Assembly: GCA_900112785.1 (NCBI GenBank)
Contig: FONB01000002.1
Coordinates: forward strand, 496,001 to 560,000
Origin: Phytobacter palmae
Lineage (GTDB): Bacteria; Pseudomonadota; Gammaproteobacteria; Enterobacterales; Enterobacteriaceae
DNA: 64,000 bases
Direction of reading: 5' to 3'
Shown here piece after piece: positions 45,009 through 55,239 of the stretch. The position numbers and the translations under genes were made by a program. Every line of letters begins with the position of its first letter. The first letter of the stretch is position 1. The notes below the pieces were generated by a model, which made no database searches, had not been told where the DNA came from, and was given only the letters and a program-made list of their open reading frames with translations.

Positions 45009-45658
45009 AATATCCTTCTTGTGTAGGGTAATTTTTCCCGATCCTGACGCAGGATATCATTCGAATTAACCGATGAATAATGCAAGAAGTTGATGTAATT
45101 GATGCAAAAATCCGATGAGTTGCGCGTGAGATTTTCTGGCGCGGATGATTTTACAACCAGATGCTTAGTGTAACGAACCAAACTTCATATTTATGGGCTC
45201 AATGAGGTTCAGAAAGGCCAGCCTGGTTGCAGTGCAAGATAACTGTCGACCATCTGGCGATAAACGAGGCGAAAAAGTAATTACACCTGATCCCGTCAGC
45301 CTGCGAATAATCCGATTTACGCAGCAATCTCGCCCCGAAAACGTTGCAGAGAACAACTATGTCGTGGAGTAAGGTAATAATAATGGTAGGTTGCGTGGTT
45401 TTTCTGTCCTCAACTGTATAAATAACGAAATCCACAACGCGAAAAAAACCATGCTATTACGTCGAAAAATAGCGAGACGGGTCAGATTACAACAATTCAT
45501 TGTTGTCGGAGCATTACAAAGGGACGTATGTAGATAAACCTTTGAAAAAATCATATACAAGTAATAATTTGATCCCGTAGAGTATCACAAAAGTCACAAA
45601 ATTTGTGTGGACCCAGACCTTTATGGACGTAAAACTGCAACCTATGATGGAAAGAGAG
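45009..45658. other. AT-rich intergenic region
   Basis: About 650 bases between the esterase (minus) and the interrupted membrane-protein gene (plus). Minus-strand frames at 45165-45560 are short and without motifs. It should contain both promoters. The composition falls here and stays low to 47.3 kb, suggesting the left edge of acquired DNA. Confidence 0.45.
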
Positions 45659-47266
45659 ATGCGCGATAAAATGACCACTCAACGGTGGTCGTTCTTTTTT
45701 CTGAGCTTAACATTAGCGGCTCTATTCATTCCAATGCTCCACCATAACTTATGGGGAGGCGATGATTGGGGACCACATTTATTACGCATGCAAGCTCTCA
45801 ATGCACAACTTGACCATCAACAATTTCCTCCCCTTTTTGACTACTGGACAGAAAATCAGTACGGTTTATCGTGGGGAGCATTTTATCCCCCACTGAGTAC
45901 TTTATTACTTTTTATAAGCAGAATTTTTCTGTTTGGCTTTGAAAATAATGCGCTATAGATGAAACTCACCCTGGGATCAATTATTCTAATCTCAGCATTT
46001 TCAGCATACTATTCAGCTAAACGGGAGTTTTCCTCCACAACTGCTGGCAATATCAGCGCAACACTTTTTATTAGCTCAAGTTATTTCTTATGTAATTATT
46101 TCCAAAGATTTGCTGTTGGGGAATGTCTCGCAATGGCATTCATGCCCTTGCTTATAAGGGGGTGCAATGCATTATTAACAGGTGATAAAGATCGAAAACT
46201 AATTCCTTTATCCTGCACATTAATACTCTTATCAAACATCCCCAGCTTCATCGTTGTGTTAATTTTCTTTTTCATATTTTCGTTGATAAATATTAAAAAA
46301 ATCATTACACGAGAAAACATTGTTTTTCTGGCAAAATCAGCTCTGGTTAGTCTAATAATTTCCAGCTTTTACTGGTTACCACTGCTTTATCATATGCATT
46401 ACTCTGATATCTTTGCATTCACCAAAATGCAAAAATCTTATGAGTTTATAAATCAAACCAGAGTTAATATTCTGCATGTATTATTTGCCACGAAAAATAC
46501 AAGTGGAACGATTGGATATAGCTTATTTCTAAGTCCTGGAATTTTACTTATCGCTTTATGTCTTATTGCACTATTCACTGATAAAGAGCGCACATCAAGA
46601 TCTATGCTGCTGATCGCTGGCATTCTTATATTAATGCTATGCCCTGTTTTCTCATGGAACTGGATACCAGAAAAAATATCCTTATTACAGCTAATACAGT
46701 TCTCCTGGAGATTATTGAGTTGCATCACTGCAATCCTCTCTCTTTATGCTGTACTACCTGTATTGCAATGGATGAATAAGTCAAAAAACTGGCTAATTAT
46801 TTTACCTATGCTCATCGCATTGCAAATCATATTCCCGATTCACGGTGCCATTTTTTCCACACCGCCAGAATATAGTTCAAATATTTTATATCGTGACTAT
46901 GTAAACAATAATATTAAATTCCCAATAACTCATGAATCACTCAACGAAGCAGTATCCTTTGTTATTGAAAAACCGAATGGTTTTAAGAATGGATATCCTT
47001 ATTTTAACGTTGAAGCAGAAAAATCGACTACCCTGACCCTACCTTATATTATGTATTCTGGTTATTATCTTATGATTGATAACAAAAAAACACAGCCAAT
47101 ATATTTAGATAGTGGCTTTATAGGCGCGAACGTAGAAAAAGGTATGCATACCATCACTCTGGGATATGATAAAAATATTTATATCATCCCTGGGTTAATT
47201 AGTTTAGCGATGCTTTTAATTATTATCATTTCAGAAAGTCGCTTGTATATACGACGACACCGCTGA
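45659..47266 (+). pseudogene. Multi-spanning membrane protein (PTPS-related/YfhO-like) interrupted by in-frame TAG
   Basis: Two adjacent open frames lie in exactly the same phase, split only by a TAG at 45956-45958 that is followed directly by ATG. Joined, they encode about 535 residues. The N-terminal piece has membrane segment 1 and the motif NLWGGDDWGPHLLR. The second piece has roughly nine further membrane segments and a C-terminal extracellular domain, as in 6-pyruvoyl-tetrahydropterin-synthase-related membrane proteins and other lipid-linked-sugar glycosyltransferases. The break falls within a hydrophobic region. Options are a nonsense mutation, amber suppression or restart at the ATG touching the stop. 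GGAAAG precedes the chosen start. The DNA is AT-rich. Confidence 0.7.
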
Positions 47267-47479
47267 AAATCTTTAGACGGCCACGCATAGTGATTTTTTC
47301 GTTGTTCATTACTCGCGTGGCACTACAAAAAAAGCTCAGCATGGATCGAAGGTTGCGCAGAAAATACACATGTCGTTTGCGCATAAGCCCATCGGATCGC
47401 CAGATATCTTCTGCTTTGAGAGTAAAAATAATATCAAAGCAGAAGATACCTGGCAGAGCGGGAATAAGGCCGTTATTTT

Positions 47480-48634
47480 TTACCTGTCCAATATGGGCTT
47501 AAAGCGTAATGCTATCGCCATCAACAGGATGACGCCTGCACTCATAATGAGCCACGCGTTAGTCAATGACGCACCGCTGTCACGTACGATACCGGCGATT
47601 AATGGCATCAGCGCCGCAATGAGATATCCGCCGCCCTGCACCCGTGACAGTAATTTCCCTGCCTCGGCCGGCGTTCGCGCGTGATCAAATGTCACGATGA
47701 GTGATAGCGGGAACAGCGCGCCAATACCGCTACCGAGTAGCAATGTTGACACAACTGGCGTGGTACCTGGAAAAAATACAAGACACATCAGCCCTGCCAA
47801 CAGCATCAATAACACGATGAGCAGCGGAACACGGCGGTCAGGAAATCGCGTTATCAGGGCTGAAACGGCAAATCCCGCCGCAACTTCGGTTAACGTAAGC
47901 CAGGCCAGCATATACCCGCTGCTGCGTGCGCTCCAACCCGCCTGGATATAGAGCGGCGGAAGCCACGCCAGAACCAGGGTATAGGCGCCTGTCCCTATGC
48001 CAAAAAACACCAGTAACAACCACGTCCGGGATGACGATAAAGCAACCTCTGCGGACACCGCTTTTCCTACCTGGCGGTGCCTGGCCCATAACAGCCAAAA
48101 TATCAGGGCAAAAAGCGCTAACAAACCGGCTATTGCCAGCGTAGGCTTTAGATCAAGTCGGGTAAATAAAGGCTCGGCTGTGGCGGCAGCCAGCGCCGCG
48201 CCAGCCATAATACCGGTGCTGAACAGCGACATAAAAGTGCTGGCCGATTGCGTATATTCCTTTTTTATAAGGGCTGGCATTAACGCCTGGATCATGCCAA
48301 TACTGGCTCCACCTGCTAAAGCCGTGCTCATAAGCCCCGTGAGTGACGTGCTAAAACCCCTAAATAAACAGGCGAAAAGCAGGATCGAAAGCCCTGCTGT
48401 AATACCCAGAACTGCACCGGTCCTGGCTAAAAGCCATGGCCCACTGAGCGCAACCAGTCCCATCATTGCTACCGGCAGGGTGGTTAGCAGGCTGAATTCT
48501 GTGGCAGATAACCCTGCTTCACGCTGTAAAATCGGAAATAACGGCCCGATGGAAGCCAGAATGGGGCGAAGATTCAACCCGATCAAAAAGGCGATAAATG
48601 CGAACATTAAGGGCGAAGAGGCAATACGTTTCAA
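47480..48634 (-). CDS. CynX/NimT-family MFS transporter
   Basis: 384 residues from a TTG at 48634, which has AAGGAG six bases upstream; the open frame reaches further back, but across the operator and MarR promoter. LIGLNLRPILASIGPLFPILQREAGLS is the signature opening of the CynX/NimT group (cyanate, 2-nitroimidazole). About twelve membrane segments. It is divergent from a MarR gene with one clear palindrome between them, a standard layout for a regulated efflux pump. Confidence 0.85.
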   Translation of the reverse strand: MKRIASSPLMFAFIAFLIGLNLRPILASIGPLFPILQREAGLSATEFSLLTTLPVAMMGLVALSGPWLLARTGAVLGITAGLSILLFACLFRGFSTSLTGLMSTALAGGASIGMIQALMPALIKKEYTQSASTFMSLFSTGIMAGAALAAATAEPLFTRLDLKPTLAIAGLLALFALIFWLLWARHRQVGKAVSAEVALSSSRTWLLLVFFGIGTGAYTLVLAWLPPLYIQAGWSARSSGYMLAWLTLTEVAAGFAVSALITRFPDRRVPLLIVLLMLLAGLMCLVFFPGTTPVVSTLLLGSGIGALFPLSLIVTFDHARTPAEAGKLLSRVQGGGYLIAALMPLIAGIVRDSGASLTNAWLIMSAGVILLMAIALRFKPILDR

Positions 48635-48684
48635 AACAATCTCCTTATAGGCATCTGTTTGCTCCAACAAAAAAATGCCGCGAG

Positions 48685-48710
48685 CATTTATCTTAACATT
48701 AAGATAAATG
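48685..48710. promoter_or_regulatory. MarR-type operator, perfect 12-bp inverted repeat
   Basis: CATTTATCTTAA (48685-48696) and TTAAGATAAATG (48699-48710) are perfect inverted arms separated by two bases. It lies between the divergent MFS and MarR genes, 50-60 bases from each start. It probably binds the MarR protein and controls both promoters. Confidence 0.8.
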
Positions 48711-48769
48711 CAGTCCTTGTGTAAGATGGACCGCACAACTCGATAAATAACCCTGATAAAGGTACGAAC

Positions 48770-49258
48770 ATGCGTGACCATTTAGACTTCGTTGTCAGCC
48801 AGTGGGAGAGCGCAATGCCCGAGCTGGACGCCTCTTCAATGAAAATTTTTGGCCGAATGTTGAGGGTAATGAAGCATCTGGGAAAAATGCGCGCCCAGGC
48901 GCTTGAGCCGTTCGGCTTTCGGGATGGAGAATTTGACGTTCTTGCCACTTTGCGCCGCTCCGGTGCGCCTTATTGCCTTTCGCCAACACAGCTATATAAA
49001 TCTCTGCTGGTCACTTCCGGCGCGATGACAAATCGTCTTAATCATCTGGAAGAGCAAGGGCTTATTGAGCGAATTAATGATCCCGATGACAAACGCAGCA
49101 CGCTGGTCAGTCTGACATCCTATGGGCGAGAGCGTATCGAACAAGCGTTGACCGTCCACACTGAAACGCAAAACGCGATACTGGCCAACTTATCTGACGC
49201 TCAGCGACAGCAGCTTGAATCACTATTAAAGGATTTGTTACTGACATTTCCGGACTGA
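48770..49258 (+). CDS. MarR-family transcriptional regulator
   Basis: 162 residues. The winged-helix core reads FGFRDGEFDVLATLRRSGAPYCLSPTQLYKSLLVTSGAMTNRLNHLEEQGLIER, followed by the MarR wing NDPDDKRSTLVSLTSYGRERIE. The N-terminal helix and C-terminal helices would form the dimer interface. It should repress itself and the divergent CynX-type transporter through the palindrome at 48685, released by a small ligand. Confidence 0.92.
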   Translation: MRDHLDFVVSQWESAMPELDASSMKIFGRMLRVMKHLGKMRAQALEPFGFRDGEFDVLATLRRSGAPYCLSPTQLYKSLLVTSGAMTNRLNHLEEQGLIERINDPDDKRSTLVSLTSYGRERIEQALTVHTETQNAILANLSDAQRQQLESLLKDLLLTFPD

Positions 49259-49677
49259 GATTGCGGGGGTGATTGTGGTGCTCGCTAATATCAATAAGGT
49301 CGGGTACACATCAAAGGCCATCCGCTCTCTCAGGCGGTGAAGCGCTATTTAATGTGCCGATATCTTTACACAGCGGGAACCACATTAAGGTACTGGGGAC
49401 ACCGCACGCGATCGAATCAGAATGTCTCTCTGCTACACGCGTTATGAAAGCCTTTATTGAAAATTGAGTCTGCCGGAAGATCTCTTAATGTAACTGGTAC
49501 AAATGAGGGGCGAAATTATCTCCCGGGCAACCAGTAAGAAAGAGTGTTAATGAAAGTGACAGTAATATTTTTCTCACCTGGGGAAGACTCTTAAAACTGT
49601 TCTATATTTACCTGACAAAGAACGGAAAAAATTCAAAAGAGATGCCTGATTAACTCCAGGCCTTTTCCCTTAGAAAA
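49259..49677. other. Intergenic region downstream of marR-like gene
   Basis: About 420 bases between convergent genes. A 64-codon frame at 49273-49467 has no motif and starts at once after the regulator; I do not call it. No strong terminator is evident. Confidence 0.4.
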
Positions 49678-51885
49678 TTAGCCCACCAGACGTTTTCTTC
49701 TCAGGGTTAATATATGATCTGCCAGTATGTCAACCTTACGCATAAGATCAATGTAATGTCCATTTAGAGCCGATCCGGGTGTTAACTGTGGATTTTCCTC
49801 AAATGATTCTGCGGCTCTGTTTTCCAGACCCGCTGAGTTCTCCTCTTTTTCATAACTCAATACTTCACCAGACTGGTAGCGTTCAATAGCGCCTGTATTA
49901 TACTTCAAAGCAGATTTTAAATAATACACAGAAGAAATTAGTTCAGAAGAAACAAGTTTGTTTTTGAGTGCAGAAAGTAAAGGATATATTTCACTTTTGG
50001 GTAAATCAGAGCCAAACTTTGTGTAATCTATGACTAACTTTAACGATGACTTATTATTCCCTAATACTTTTATATATTTTAGAATAGAAGATGACAATGC
50101 AGATATTCCAGCATCCATATCTAAAATGCGACCACCTTCAAAGAATAAATCATGCGCATTCTCTGAGAGATTAATCCAGGCCTGCATATTCTCTTTCTCA
50201 GGATGGCTTCCCCTGGTCAAAAGAGATTCATTGCCAAGATAAAACTCAAAATATGGCGTGTATGTATTCAAGCTTCCTTTTCGTTGCTTAATATTAGTAT
50301 CGCGCCCGCCAAGATGTTCATATAATTCATGAGCAGCCTTCGATCCCGACGAGAACAAATGACGCTTCATTATTTCACCATCTACATTTATATCTTCGGT
50401 TGTTTTACTTTGATTTATTTTTCTATAATGCTTCCCATTCAAAACAGTATTTATTTTTTGCTCTGACAGCAGAGTACTTACATGAACGAGCTCTTCCCAG
50501 AGATCAGATTCTCTAATGATGAAATTGTCATGCTCGCTTTCTTCTTCTTTTTTAAAAAACTTGCGATGCTTATTTAATATCCCGAGTATTTTTTCATGGC
50601 CCTTCTCAACACATTGTTTCAGCCTGGCGATCAGGTCTTCCATCTCACTCAGATGGTTTGCCCTTCTCACTTTTAACTGACTTTCATCAACCGCGTGCAC
50701 CTTCAGTACCTTTAAGTCAGGGCTGCCGAAATTCTTGTAAACCTCCATCTTGTCACTTACCAGGCTTACAAGATTTTCCAGGTGAACATACATTGCGGTA
50801 CTGATGCCCTCACCCAAAGAAAGGCGTGTACCTTCGGCTTCACCAACCTCGGCGTTCCACGAAGTTTTACTACGCTCACTAAAACCAAACGAGCCGATAT
50901 TTGAAAATGAATCGATGAATGGTTTTAATTCCTTATTGGAGGATTGTGCAATACGCTCTTGCAATCCAGCTTCGTCTACCGGAAGAGTAACTGCAAATTT
51001 TGTAGGCGGTACATATTTTTCAGGCAACATATAAGCCACTTCAGGAACATCTGTTTCCGCTGTGTCTGTCTCGACCGGAGTATTAAGACCTGCTTTACCC
51101 GCGCTCCTGATTTCCCTCAACAGGCGTATCATTTTCTCCGAAAACATATCTTCAAACGGTCGACTATACGGTGAAACATGGCCGGTAAATCTAAACTGAG
51201 GCCGCCCTCCCCCTAAACTTGTGCGAAAATTATGCAAGGCGAGATTAATAGCCAACTGTTGATACTCCGGTCGTTTTTCTACTAATCGGGCAAGAATTTC
51301 CCCTTGTGATTTATAGTCCCCTAATTTCTTAACTGAAACATATCGACGACTTAAACTACCCTTTTCGTAAAGACCTGATTCCTTTCCAGCTAAATGACTC
51401 TCCTGCTCTCCATCGGATTCGTCAGTAACCTCAACATTATCAGAAAGCCAATCCTTTTCTGGAACCAGAGAAAATTCCTTCATAAGACTATTCATTAATT
51501 CCGCTCTATACTTTTTATCACTTTTACTATTTTGTTTTATTTGAAAATCTTTCCATGCATTATTGAGATTAGCCATTGCCAACTCATCACCCTTAAATTC
51601 CGAGGCAAATTGTATTCTTAATGAAAAAGGATCCTGCGCATTAAGGAATGCATTTTTCAGGTTCTGCCGTCTTTTGAAGATTTGTTGCTTTTCTCTATTT
51701 TTTTGCTTTCTTTTATCTTTTTTATTCAACTGGATGACTGTTGAACCTGGTTGCTGTGGGGATATGACTGATGGCCGATTATCAGCCAGGACGACACCAC
51801 GCGTACCTTGTTTTTTCTTTTGCATCACAGAATTAGCAACAGAGATATGTTTATTTGTTTTTGGTTTCTCTGCTTTTGCATACAT
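49678..51885 (-). CDS. Large AT-rich-encoded protein, candidate injection-system cargo or toxin, function unknown
   Basis: 735 residues from the ATG at 51885, chosen because AGGAGG lies seven bases upstream (an ATG 20 codons earlier lacks this). The N-terminal 70 residues are basic and disordered and contain VVLADNRPSVISPQQPGSTVIQL, which recalls the DNRP...VxQ leader of many extracellular-contractile-injection cargo proteins. A Lys-rich coiled segment follows, then mixed helical regions without a family I recognise (FRFTGHVSPYSRPFEDMF; LFFEGGRILDMDAGISALS). There is no signal peptide or membrane segment. The AT-rich DNA and position just before thrW suggest horizontal transfer. Confidence 0.55.
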   Translation of the reverse strand: MYAKAEKPKTNKHISVANSVMQKKKQGTRGVVLADNRPSVISPQQPGSTVIQLNKKDKRKQKNREKQQIFKRRQNLKNAFLNAQDPFSLRIQFASEFKGDELAMANLNNAWKDFQIKQNSKSDKKYRAELMNSLMKEFSLVPEKDWLSDNVEVTDESDGEQESHLAGKESGLYEKGSLSRRYVSVKKLGDYKSQGEILARLVEKRPEYQQLAINLALHNFRTSLGGGRPQFRFTGHVSPYSRPFEDMFSEKMIRLLREIRSAGKAGLNTPVETDTAETDVPEVAYMLPEKYVPPTKFAVTLPVDEAGLQERIAQSSNKELKPFIDSFSNIGSFGFSERSKTSWNAEVGEAEGTRLSLGEGISTAMYVHLENLVSLVSDKMEVYKNFGSPDLKVLKVHAVDESQLKVRRANHLSEMEDLIARLKQCVEKGHEKILGILNKHRKFFKKEEESEHDNFIIRESDLWEELVHVSTLLSEQKINTVLNGKHYRKINQSKTTEDINVDGEIMKRHLFSSGSKAAHELYEHLGGRDTNIKQRKGSLNTYTPYFEFYLGNESLLTRGSHPEKENMQAWINLSENAHDLFFEGGRILDMDAGISALSSSILKYIKVLGNNKSSLKLVIDYTKFGSDLPKSEIYPLLSALKNKLVSSELISSVYYLKSALKYNTGAIERYQSGEVLSYEKEENSAGLENRAAESFEENPQLTPGSALNGHYIDLMRKVDILADHILTLRRKRLVG

Positions 51886-52380
51886 ACCACAACCTCCTGA
51901 CTTTCCTTTAGGTGAATCGGTGTCGACATTGGCTTGTATGAACATTACATATGCATGGAAAAAACGAGTTTACCCGGTCCGTATACAACGAATTCATTAT
52001 AGCATGGCAATCCAGTGGTTAAATTTTCTTCAACTGACTATGGCTGTGCTGATCATAGCCCTCTGTCACGGGATGCTCGTCCGCAATCGTTTATTACCAG
52101 GGCTGAAGACGAAGAACGCAGGCTGGATATGGTGAAGTTTATTCATCCAACTCATTGCTTGCGCTTGACCCTGCTCGGGCGCTTAACACTTTCATGCTCA
52201 AGTCGCTGAATTAAGCCTACATAGCGTTAATGAATAAACGCAATCAATCCCTAATGCACGATAGCGATTCGAGCCAGTTCACCCGGCCGGTAGACTCAGA
52301 TCAACACAGTGAAACGTAACCCCGGTATAACCCTCGGCGTTCAAATCGACTCAGAAATTCAGGTAAGGTATTAATTTAGA
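51886..52380. other. Intergenic region between AT-rich gene and thrW
   Basis: About 500 bases with no gene I can support. tRNA 3' ends are common integration sites, so this is where an island edge or attachment remnant would be expected. I saw no integrase and no second copy of the thrW 3' end in the window. Confidence 0.45.
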
Positions 52381-52456
52381 TGGTGCCGATAATAGGAGTC
52401 GAACCTACGACCTTCGCATTACGAATGCGCTGCTCTACCAACTGAGCTATATCGGC
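52381..52456 (-). tRNA. thrW: tRNA-Thr (anticodon CGU)
   Basis: The 76-base minus-strand sequence starts GCCGATATAGCTCAGTTGG, has the anticodon loop TTCGTAA (CGU) and TTCGACTCC in the T arm, and ends with encoded CCA. It matches the enterobacterial thrW gene and sits directly downstream of proBA, as in E. coli, where prophage CP4-6 uses this gene as its integration site. Confidence 0.97.
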
Positions 52457-52508
52457 CCTGAAAGGAGGGGATTCACGTCGGTGAACCACGGTGCAAAAGG
52501 TTAGATCT

Positions 52509-52568
52509 AACGAGGTGATGCGTCAATGCCCTTTGGAATCAAACGGCTACTTTTGCATCACCCTCGTT
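52509..52568 (-). repeat. Long stem-loop between proA and thrW
   Basis: AACGAGGTGATGC (52509-52521) and GCATCACCCTCGTT (52555-52568) pair over 13 bp with one bulged base, enclosing a 33-base loop. On the minus strand it starts six bases after the proA stop and ends 52 bases before the tRNA. It may attenuate or process a proBA-thrW transcript. Confidence 0.6.
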
Positions 52569-52573
52569 GTTAT

Positions 52574-53827
52574 TTACGCACGAATCGTATCGTCGCCAAA
52601 GCCGATCCACTTGTAGGTCGTCAGGGCTTCAAGGCCCATCGGCCCGCGCGCATGCAGTTTTTGCGTGCTCACCGCCACTTCCGCGCCAAGGCCAAACTGA
52701 CCGCCGTCGGTGAAACGCGTTGAGGCATTAACATAAACGGCAGAAGAGTCGACTTCGTTGACAAAACGGTTCGCATTGCTGAGGGTACGCGTCAGGATAG
52801 CATCTGAATGCTGCGTGCCGTGCTCACGGATATGGGCGATAGCATCGTCCAGGTCGGCAACGATTTTCACATTCAGATCCAGCGACAGAAACTCATTGTC
52901 GTACTCTTCCTCTTTAACCGGCACAACCACAGCCGGGCCAGATTGCAGCGCCGTCAGCGACCGGGCATCCGCATGCAAGGTGACGCCGCTTTCCGCCATC
53001 TGCTTACTCAACGCAGGCAGGAAGGTATCCGCAATATCCTGGTGAACCAGCAGCGTTTCGACGGTGTTACAGGTACTCGGACGCTGGGTTTTCGCATTCA
53101 CGATAATTTTCAGCGCAGGCGCAAACTCGGCAGTGTGATCAACGAAAATGTGACAGACGCCGATGCCCCCGGTGATCACCGGAATAGTGGACTGTTCGCG
53201 GCACAGCTTGTGCAGACCAGCGCCACCGCGGGGGATCAGCATGTCGATGTATTTATCCATCTTAAGCATTTCATTGACCAGCGCGCGATCCGGGCTTTCA
53301 ATCGCCTGTACCGCACCGGCAGGTAAACCGCACTCTTCCAGCGCCTGCTGAATCACTTTTACCGTTGCCGCATTGGTGCGCCAGGTCTCTTTACCGCCGC
53401 GCAGAATCGCCGCGTTACCGGTTTTCAGGCACAGGGAAGCCACATCCACGGTGACATTTGGACGTGCTTCGTAAATGACGCCAATCACGCCGAGCGGCAC
53501 ACGGCGACGCTCAATGCGCAGGCCGCTGTCCAGCAGACCACCATCAATCACCTGCCCTACCGGGTCAGCCAGCTTACATACCTGGCGAACATCGTCAGCA
53601 ATCGCTTTCAAACGCGCTGTCGTCAACGCAAGGCGATCAAGCAGCGCTTCGCTCAGTCCATTACGGCGAGCCTCCAGAACGTCCTGTTCGTTGGCGAGAA
53701 TAATCTCGTCGGACTGCGCTTCAAGGTAATCGGCGATTTTTTCCAGCACGCGATTTTTTTCACGGCTGGAGAGCAATGCCAGCTTGTATGACGCTGCTTT
53801 TGCAGCGATGCCCATCTGTTCCAGCAT
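52574..53827 (-). CDS. proA: Glutamate-5-semialdehyde dehydrogenase (gamma-glutamyl phosphate reductase)
   Basis: 417 residues, the family length. It reduces gamma-glutamyl phosphate to glutamate semialdehyde with NADPH, the second step of proline synthesis in the cytosol. [37 protein letters not shown] and the active-site segment [19 protein letters not shown] (catalytic Cys) are conserved. It follows proB by 11 bases as a tight operon. Confidence 0.97.
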   Translation of the reverse strand: MLEQMGIAAKAASYKLALLSSREKNRVLEKIADYLEAQSDEIILANEQDVLEARRNGLSEALLDRLALTTARLKAIADDVRQVCKLADPVGQVIDGGLLDSGLRIERRRVPLGVIGVIYEARPNVTVDVASLCLKTGNAAILRGGKETWRTNAATVKVIQQALEECGLPAGAVQAIESPDRALVNEMLKMDKYIDMLIPRGGAGLHKLCREQSTIPVITGGIGVCHIFVDHTAEFAPALKIIVNAKTQRPSTCNTVETLLVHQDIADTFLPALSKQMAESGVTLHADARSLTALQSGPAVVVPVKEEEYDNEFLSLDLNVKIVADLDDAIAHIREHGTQHSDAILTRTLSNANRFVNEVDSSAVYVNASTRFTDGGQFGLGAEVAVSTQKLHARGPMGLEALTTYKWIGFGDDTIRA

Positions 53828-53838
53828 ACATCTGCTCC

Positions 53839-54942
53839 TTAACGGATGATCATATCGTCGCGATGCACGGCGACCGGGCCATATTCATAGCCGAGAATGG
53901 AATCAATTTGCTGCGAATGATGGCCGGCAATGCGACGCAGCGCGTCACTGTTATAGCGGGTAACGCCATGTGCAATATCGCGACCTTCGAGGTTACGGAT
54001 GCGGATCACTTCACCACGGGAAAAGTTGCCTGTCACGCTTTTAATCCCTTTTGGCAGCAAGGAGCTACCGCGTTCCAGGATAGCGGCAGTCGCGCCTTCA
54101 TCAACGGTGATTTCACCAGCCGGAGGCGCGCCAAAAATCCAGCGTTTACGGTTTTCCAGTGGTGAAGCCTGTGCATGGAAAAGCGTCCCAACCTGAACCC
54201 CTTCCATCACATCGCCAATTACACCCGGCCTGCTGCCTGCAGCAATGATGGTATCGATACCCGCACGGCAGGCGACATCCGCCGCCTGTAATTTGGTTCC
54301 CATACCGCCAGTACCCAGTCCTGATACGCTGTCACCCGCAATAGCGCGCAATGCGTCATCAATACCGTAGACATCTTTGATTAATTCAGCGTCCGGGTTG
54401 TTACGTGGGTCAGCGGTAAAAAGACCTTGCTGATCGGTAAGAAGAAGGAGTTTGTCTGCGCCCGCCAGGATAGCGGCCAGCGCCGATAAATTGTCATTGT
54501 CGCCGACTTTGATTTCCGCCGTCGCAACGGCGTCATTTTCGTTAATGACCGGCACAATATTGTTGTCGAGGAGCGCACGCAGGGTGTCACGCGCATTAAG
54601 GAAACGCTCACGGTCTTCCATATCTGCGCGGGTTAGCAGCATTTGCCCAACGTGGATACCGTAAATCGAGAACAGCTGTTCCCATAACTGGATCAGACGG
54701 CTTTGCCCGACAGCGGCAAGAAGTTGTTTCGATGCGATGGTGGCGGGCAACTCCGGGTAGCCCAGATGCTCGCGCCCGGCGGCAATAGCGCCAGAAGTCA
54801 CAATAACAATACGATGCCCTGCTGCATGCAGCTGTGCGCACTGGCGCACGAGTTCAACAATGTGGGCGCGGTTCAGGCGGCGGGATCCGCCCGTTAAAAC
54901 ACTGGTGCCGAGTTTCACTACCAGCGTCTGGCTGTCGCTCAT
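53839..54942 (-). CDS. proB: Glutamate 5-kinase
   Basis: 367 residues. The amino acid kinase domain ([69 protein letters not shown]) is followed by the C-terminal PUA domain ([24 protein letters not shown]). It phosphorylates glutamate and is the proline-inhibited first step. It is divergent from phoE, as in E. coli. Confidence 0.97.
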   Translation of the reverse strand: MSDSQTLVVKLGTSVLTGGSRRLNRAHIVELVRQCAQLHAAGHRIVIVTSGAIAAGREHLGYPELPATIASKQLLAAVGQSRLIQLWEQLFSIYGIHVGQMLLTRADMEDRERFLNARDTLRALLDNNIVPVINENDAVATAEIKVGDNDNLSALAAILAGADKLLLLTDQQGLFTADPRNNPDAELIKDVYGIDDALRAIAGDSVSGLGTGGMGTKLQAADVACRAGIDTIIAAGSRPGVIGDVMEGVQVGTLFHAQASPLENRKRWIFGAPPAGEITVDEGATAAILERGSSLLPKGIKSVTGNFSRGEVIRIRNLEGRDIAHGVTRYNSDALRRIAGHHSQQIDSILGYEYGPVAVHRDDMIIR

Positions 54943-55129
54943 GATTTCTGCCGTTCAACGTAGAAGAAAAAAATTAAACAGTCTTTGTAACAGGATCAGA
55001 GCCAACTTCCAACTGTGAGTTTTAACAACTTAAGAAAATCCTTGAAGGCAATCAGAAAACCTACTTACAAAACTTGACGTTTTCATGACACGACCTGTAA
55101 AACCTGCTTTGTAAAAAAATAAATAAGAA

Positions 55130-55148
55130 TTGTCATAAAACTTTAATT
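55130..55148 (+). promoter_or_regulatory. Pho box before phoE
   Basis: TTGTCATAAAACTTTAATT matches the PhoB recognition pattern (CTGTCAT-A4-CTGTCAT type) well in its first half and fairly in its second. It lies about 90 bases before phoE and should activate it under phosphate starvation. Confidence 0.7.
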
Positions 55149-55239
55149 CGCAGACGTTAAAACCCTACGTGAATTTTTCACTTGAGCGGCGACGTTCAGC
55201 GATCTAAAGCGCGTTAATTACAATTAATCAGGAAACATA

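Noticed and set aside
47290..47684. Short plus-strand frames after the interrupted membrane-protein gene
   Set aside because: They overlap the antisense of the CynX-type transporter or lack ribosome sites and motifs.
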